Source: JAUILA01 sp964563925
GTDB taxonomy: Bacteria; Bacteroidota; Bacteroidia; Cytophagales; Cyclobacteriaceae
NCBI GenBank assembly: GCA_964563925.1
Contig: CAZLZD010000060.1
Location: 1 to 24,975, forward strand
Length of the DNA: 24,975 nucleotides
Reading direction: 5' to 3'
A model generated the notes under the pieces. It was not told the DNA's origin. It searched no databases and saw nothing but the letters and a program-made list of their open reading frames with translations. Shown here in pieces: positions 23,558 through 24,975 of the stretch. Within the stretch, counting starts at the first letter, position 1. Every line of letters begins with the position of its first letter. The position numbers were made by a program, and so were the translations under genes.

Positions 23558-24975
23558 CTACTCCACCCTGTCCCCTTTAAACTGACCATTGGGCTGCAGA
23601 AGCACCAGTGTTTTGATATTTCCGTCGCCACCTTTTTGAAACAGGGCGCTGAAGCCATCCAAACCCTCGATATTAAATTTCATTTTTCCCAATGGTACCA
23701 GGGTATACTCAGGTTGTCCCGGAACGGTCATTGTCAGGGCACCTTCCTTCTGTCCGATGGTGATTCGTTGCACGCCCTGTATAAGGTACGTCCCGGTGTA
23801 AGCCGACAGTTCCTCCTCGGTCATGGCAACTTTTTCCGGTTGGCGTTCAAACCGGATGGCATCCACTGAGGGTTCAAGTTTTATGGTCATGTCGGAAATA
23901 TTACCATCCATATCGGTGTGGAAGGCTGTTTTCATCGGGCCAATCAGGTTGTGATTTCCCTTAAATACGTCGTAGTGATAATGGCCCATTTTCAGCTCAA
24001 TGGAGTTGTATTCCATCAATATGGAATCTCCGCTCTCACTTACTTTTACAAGTCCGTATGCCGGGTGGGTGTAGGATCCGGCATAAGCTGCCAGCGAATG
24101 GGAAGGGCTGGTGTCTTTCACCCGGGTCAGGTCTTCCTCATTGCGGGTGCTGTCCTGTCGCTGAAGTTGTTCATTTCGCCGTTTGAGTAACTGGCCATTC
24201 CAATCCCGGATATCCTCCTCCAGCATTTGATCGAAAATGTAATTTCGGATAATGGAAGGCAGGGGATTCCCATTCAGGTTTGTAAGTACCACCACACCAA
24301 TGGAGTCCTGGGGTAAGAAGGCAACCATAGCGCTGAAGCCGTCAATATTTCCACCATGCTGGATTGAATTATGTCCTTTATGGGTGCTGATAAACCATCC
24401 CAATCCGTAGGTAACCGGACCGTTGGCATTGTCGATGGCAAGGGGGCCTGCCCAGCCTGAAGGAACGATCATGTTTGACTGATGCGCCTGCGCGAGGGTA
24501 GATGGGTTCACCAGGGTATTTTCGTTAAATGTTCCTCCCTGAACATTGGCTATCAGCCAGTTGCACATCTCCTTGGCCGACGCATTGATAGAGCCGGCTG
24601 GCCCGACCGCATCGATATTTCGAAAGTCCATCTTTTTTAATTCATCCTCTATGAGAATATGAGGCACGGCATGGTTGTCGTCCTCCATCATTTTAGTGAC
24701 CGACATATTGGCCCGGGTCATATTTAACGGATTGAGGATTCGTTCCTGAACCTGTTCTTCCCAGGTAGAGTTCCTCATTTGGCCCACAAGATATCCGCCG
24801 GTCATAAACATGAGGTTTTGGTATTGAAAGGCTTCCCGGAATCCGGCTGAAGGTTCGAGGTATTTGAGCTTCGTAAAAAGTTCGCTCCGACTGTCCGGGG
24901 CTCCGTACCATACTACATCGTGGCGGGGTAATCCTGATCGGTGACAAAGCAAATCCCTCACGGTAAGATGCTGAG
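23558..24975 (-). CDS. class C beta-lactamase-like serine hydrolase with DUF3471-type C-terminal domain (5' end outside window)
   Basis: An open frame of 472 codons including the stop, entering from the right edge. The visible part starts QHLTVRDLLCHRSGL, the conserved segment that follows the SxxK motif, so the SxxK serine and any signal peptide are outside the window. A GTG at 24961 is not the true start. The second motif is YQN (FQYQNLMFMTGGY) and the third is HGGNIDGFSA. After about residue 260 the protein continues with a spacer and a beta domain beginning AAYAGSYTHPAYG, like the DUF3471 C-terminal domain of such hydrolases, and a second lipocalin-like repeat (LSAYTGTYLIQG). The substrate is unknown. 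It is convergent with the LytTR regulator and differs in architecture from the hydrolase at 10474. Confidence 0.88.
   Translation of the reverse strand, partial: QHLTVRDLLCHRSGLPRHDVVWYGAPDSRSELFTKLKYLEPSAGFREAFQYQNLMFMTGGYLVGQMRNSTWEEQVQERILNPLNMTRANMSVTKMMEDDNHAVPHILIEDELKKMDFRNIDAVGPAGSINASAKEMCNWLIANVQGGTFNENTLVNPSTLAQAHQSNMIVPSGWAGPLAIDNANGPVTYGLGWFISTHKGHNSIQHGGNIDGFSAMVAFLPQDSIGVVVLTNLNGNPLPSIIRNYIFDQMLEEDIRDWNGQLLKRRNEQLQRQDSTRNEEDLTRVKDTSPSHSLAAYAGSYTHPAYGLVKVSESGDSILMEYNSIELKMGHYHYDVFKGNHNLIGPMKTAFHTDMDGNISDMTIKLEPSVDAIRFERQPEKVAMTEEELSAYTGTYLIQGVQRITIGQKEGALTMTVPGQPEYTLVPLGKMKFNIEGLDGFSALFQKGGDGNIKTLVLLQPNGQFKGDRVE

Overview
The window looks like a chromosomal segment of a member of the Bacteroidota, probably Cytophagia-like. 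The reasons are: Bacteroidota-type promoters (a TAnnTTTG -7 element, clearest before the tRNA gene, the beta-barrel gene and the saccharopine dehydrogenase gene); A/C-rich translation starts with no clear Shine-Dalgarno; a LytS/LytTR pair; a SiaC/SiaB/SpoIIE-phosphatase set; and many class C beta-lactamase-like hydrolases. Genus and species cannot be read from this sequence. Two runs of exactly 100 N (16321-16420 and 23326-23425) are scaffold gaps.

Region 1 (1-9552, all minus strand) is one tightly packed operon, read cheR > cheB > membrane GAF protein > giant SiaA-like PP2C phosphatase > siaB-like kinase > siaC-like phosphoprotein > ABCG-type ABC transporter (cut by the window edge). The first three genes overlap by 1 and 4 bases and the later gaps are 11-62 bases. 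SiaA, SiaB and SiaC homologues form a phosphatase/kinase/target partner switch that in Pseudomonas aeruginosa controls the diguanylate cyclase SiaD. No GGDEF gene is present here. The switch is instead joined to a chemotaxis-type methylation pair and to an ABC transporter with a helical TerB-like N-terminus. This is the best candidate for an undescribed system: a methylation- and signal-gated partner switch whose output may be a transporter.

Region 2 (9697-11586) holds a terminator, cytidine deaminase, a hexamer microsatellite and a secreted class C beta-lactamase-like hydrolase, followed by a divergent regulatory region with tandem 12-base palindromes.

Region 3 (11851-13312) and gene 19711-20280 carry three paralogous small secreted proteins with a calcium-type DxDxDGxxD motif. 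The second and third copies share a conserved noncoding leader of about 150 bases.

Region 4 (13417-16019) holds a saccharopine dehydrogenase-family gene with a DUF456 membrane protein directly after it, convergent with an outer-membrane beta-barrel gene.

Region 5 (16113-16598) holds tRNA-Arg(ACG) with its own promoter and terminator, then a tandem palindromic repeat (123-base unit) interrupted by an assembly gap.

Region 6 (16603-21034) holds a GT2 glycosyltransferase overlapping an NAD(P)-binding oxidoreductase, an alpha/beta hydrolase, an orphan four-helix-bundle membrane sensor, the third secreted paralogue, and a monohaem cytochrome c lipoprotein on the opposite strand.

Region 7 (21488-24975) holds a LytS-type histidine kinase overlapping its LytTR response regulator, a second assembly gap, and a second class C beta-lactamase-like hydrolase cut by the window edge.
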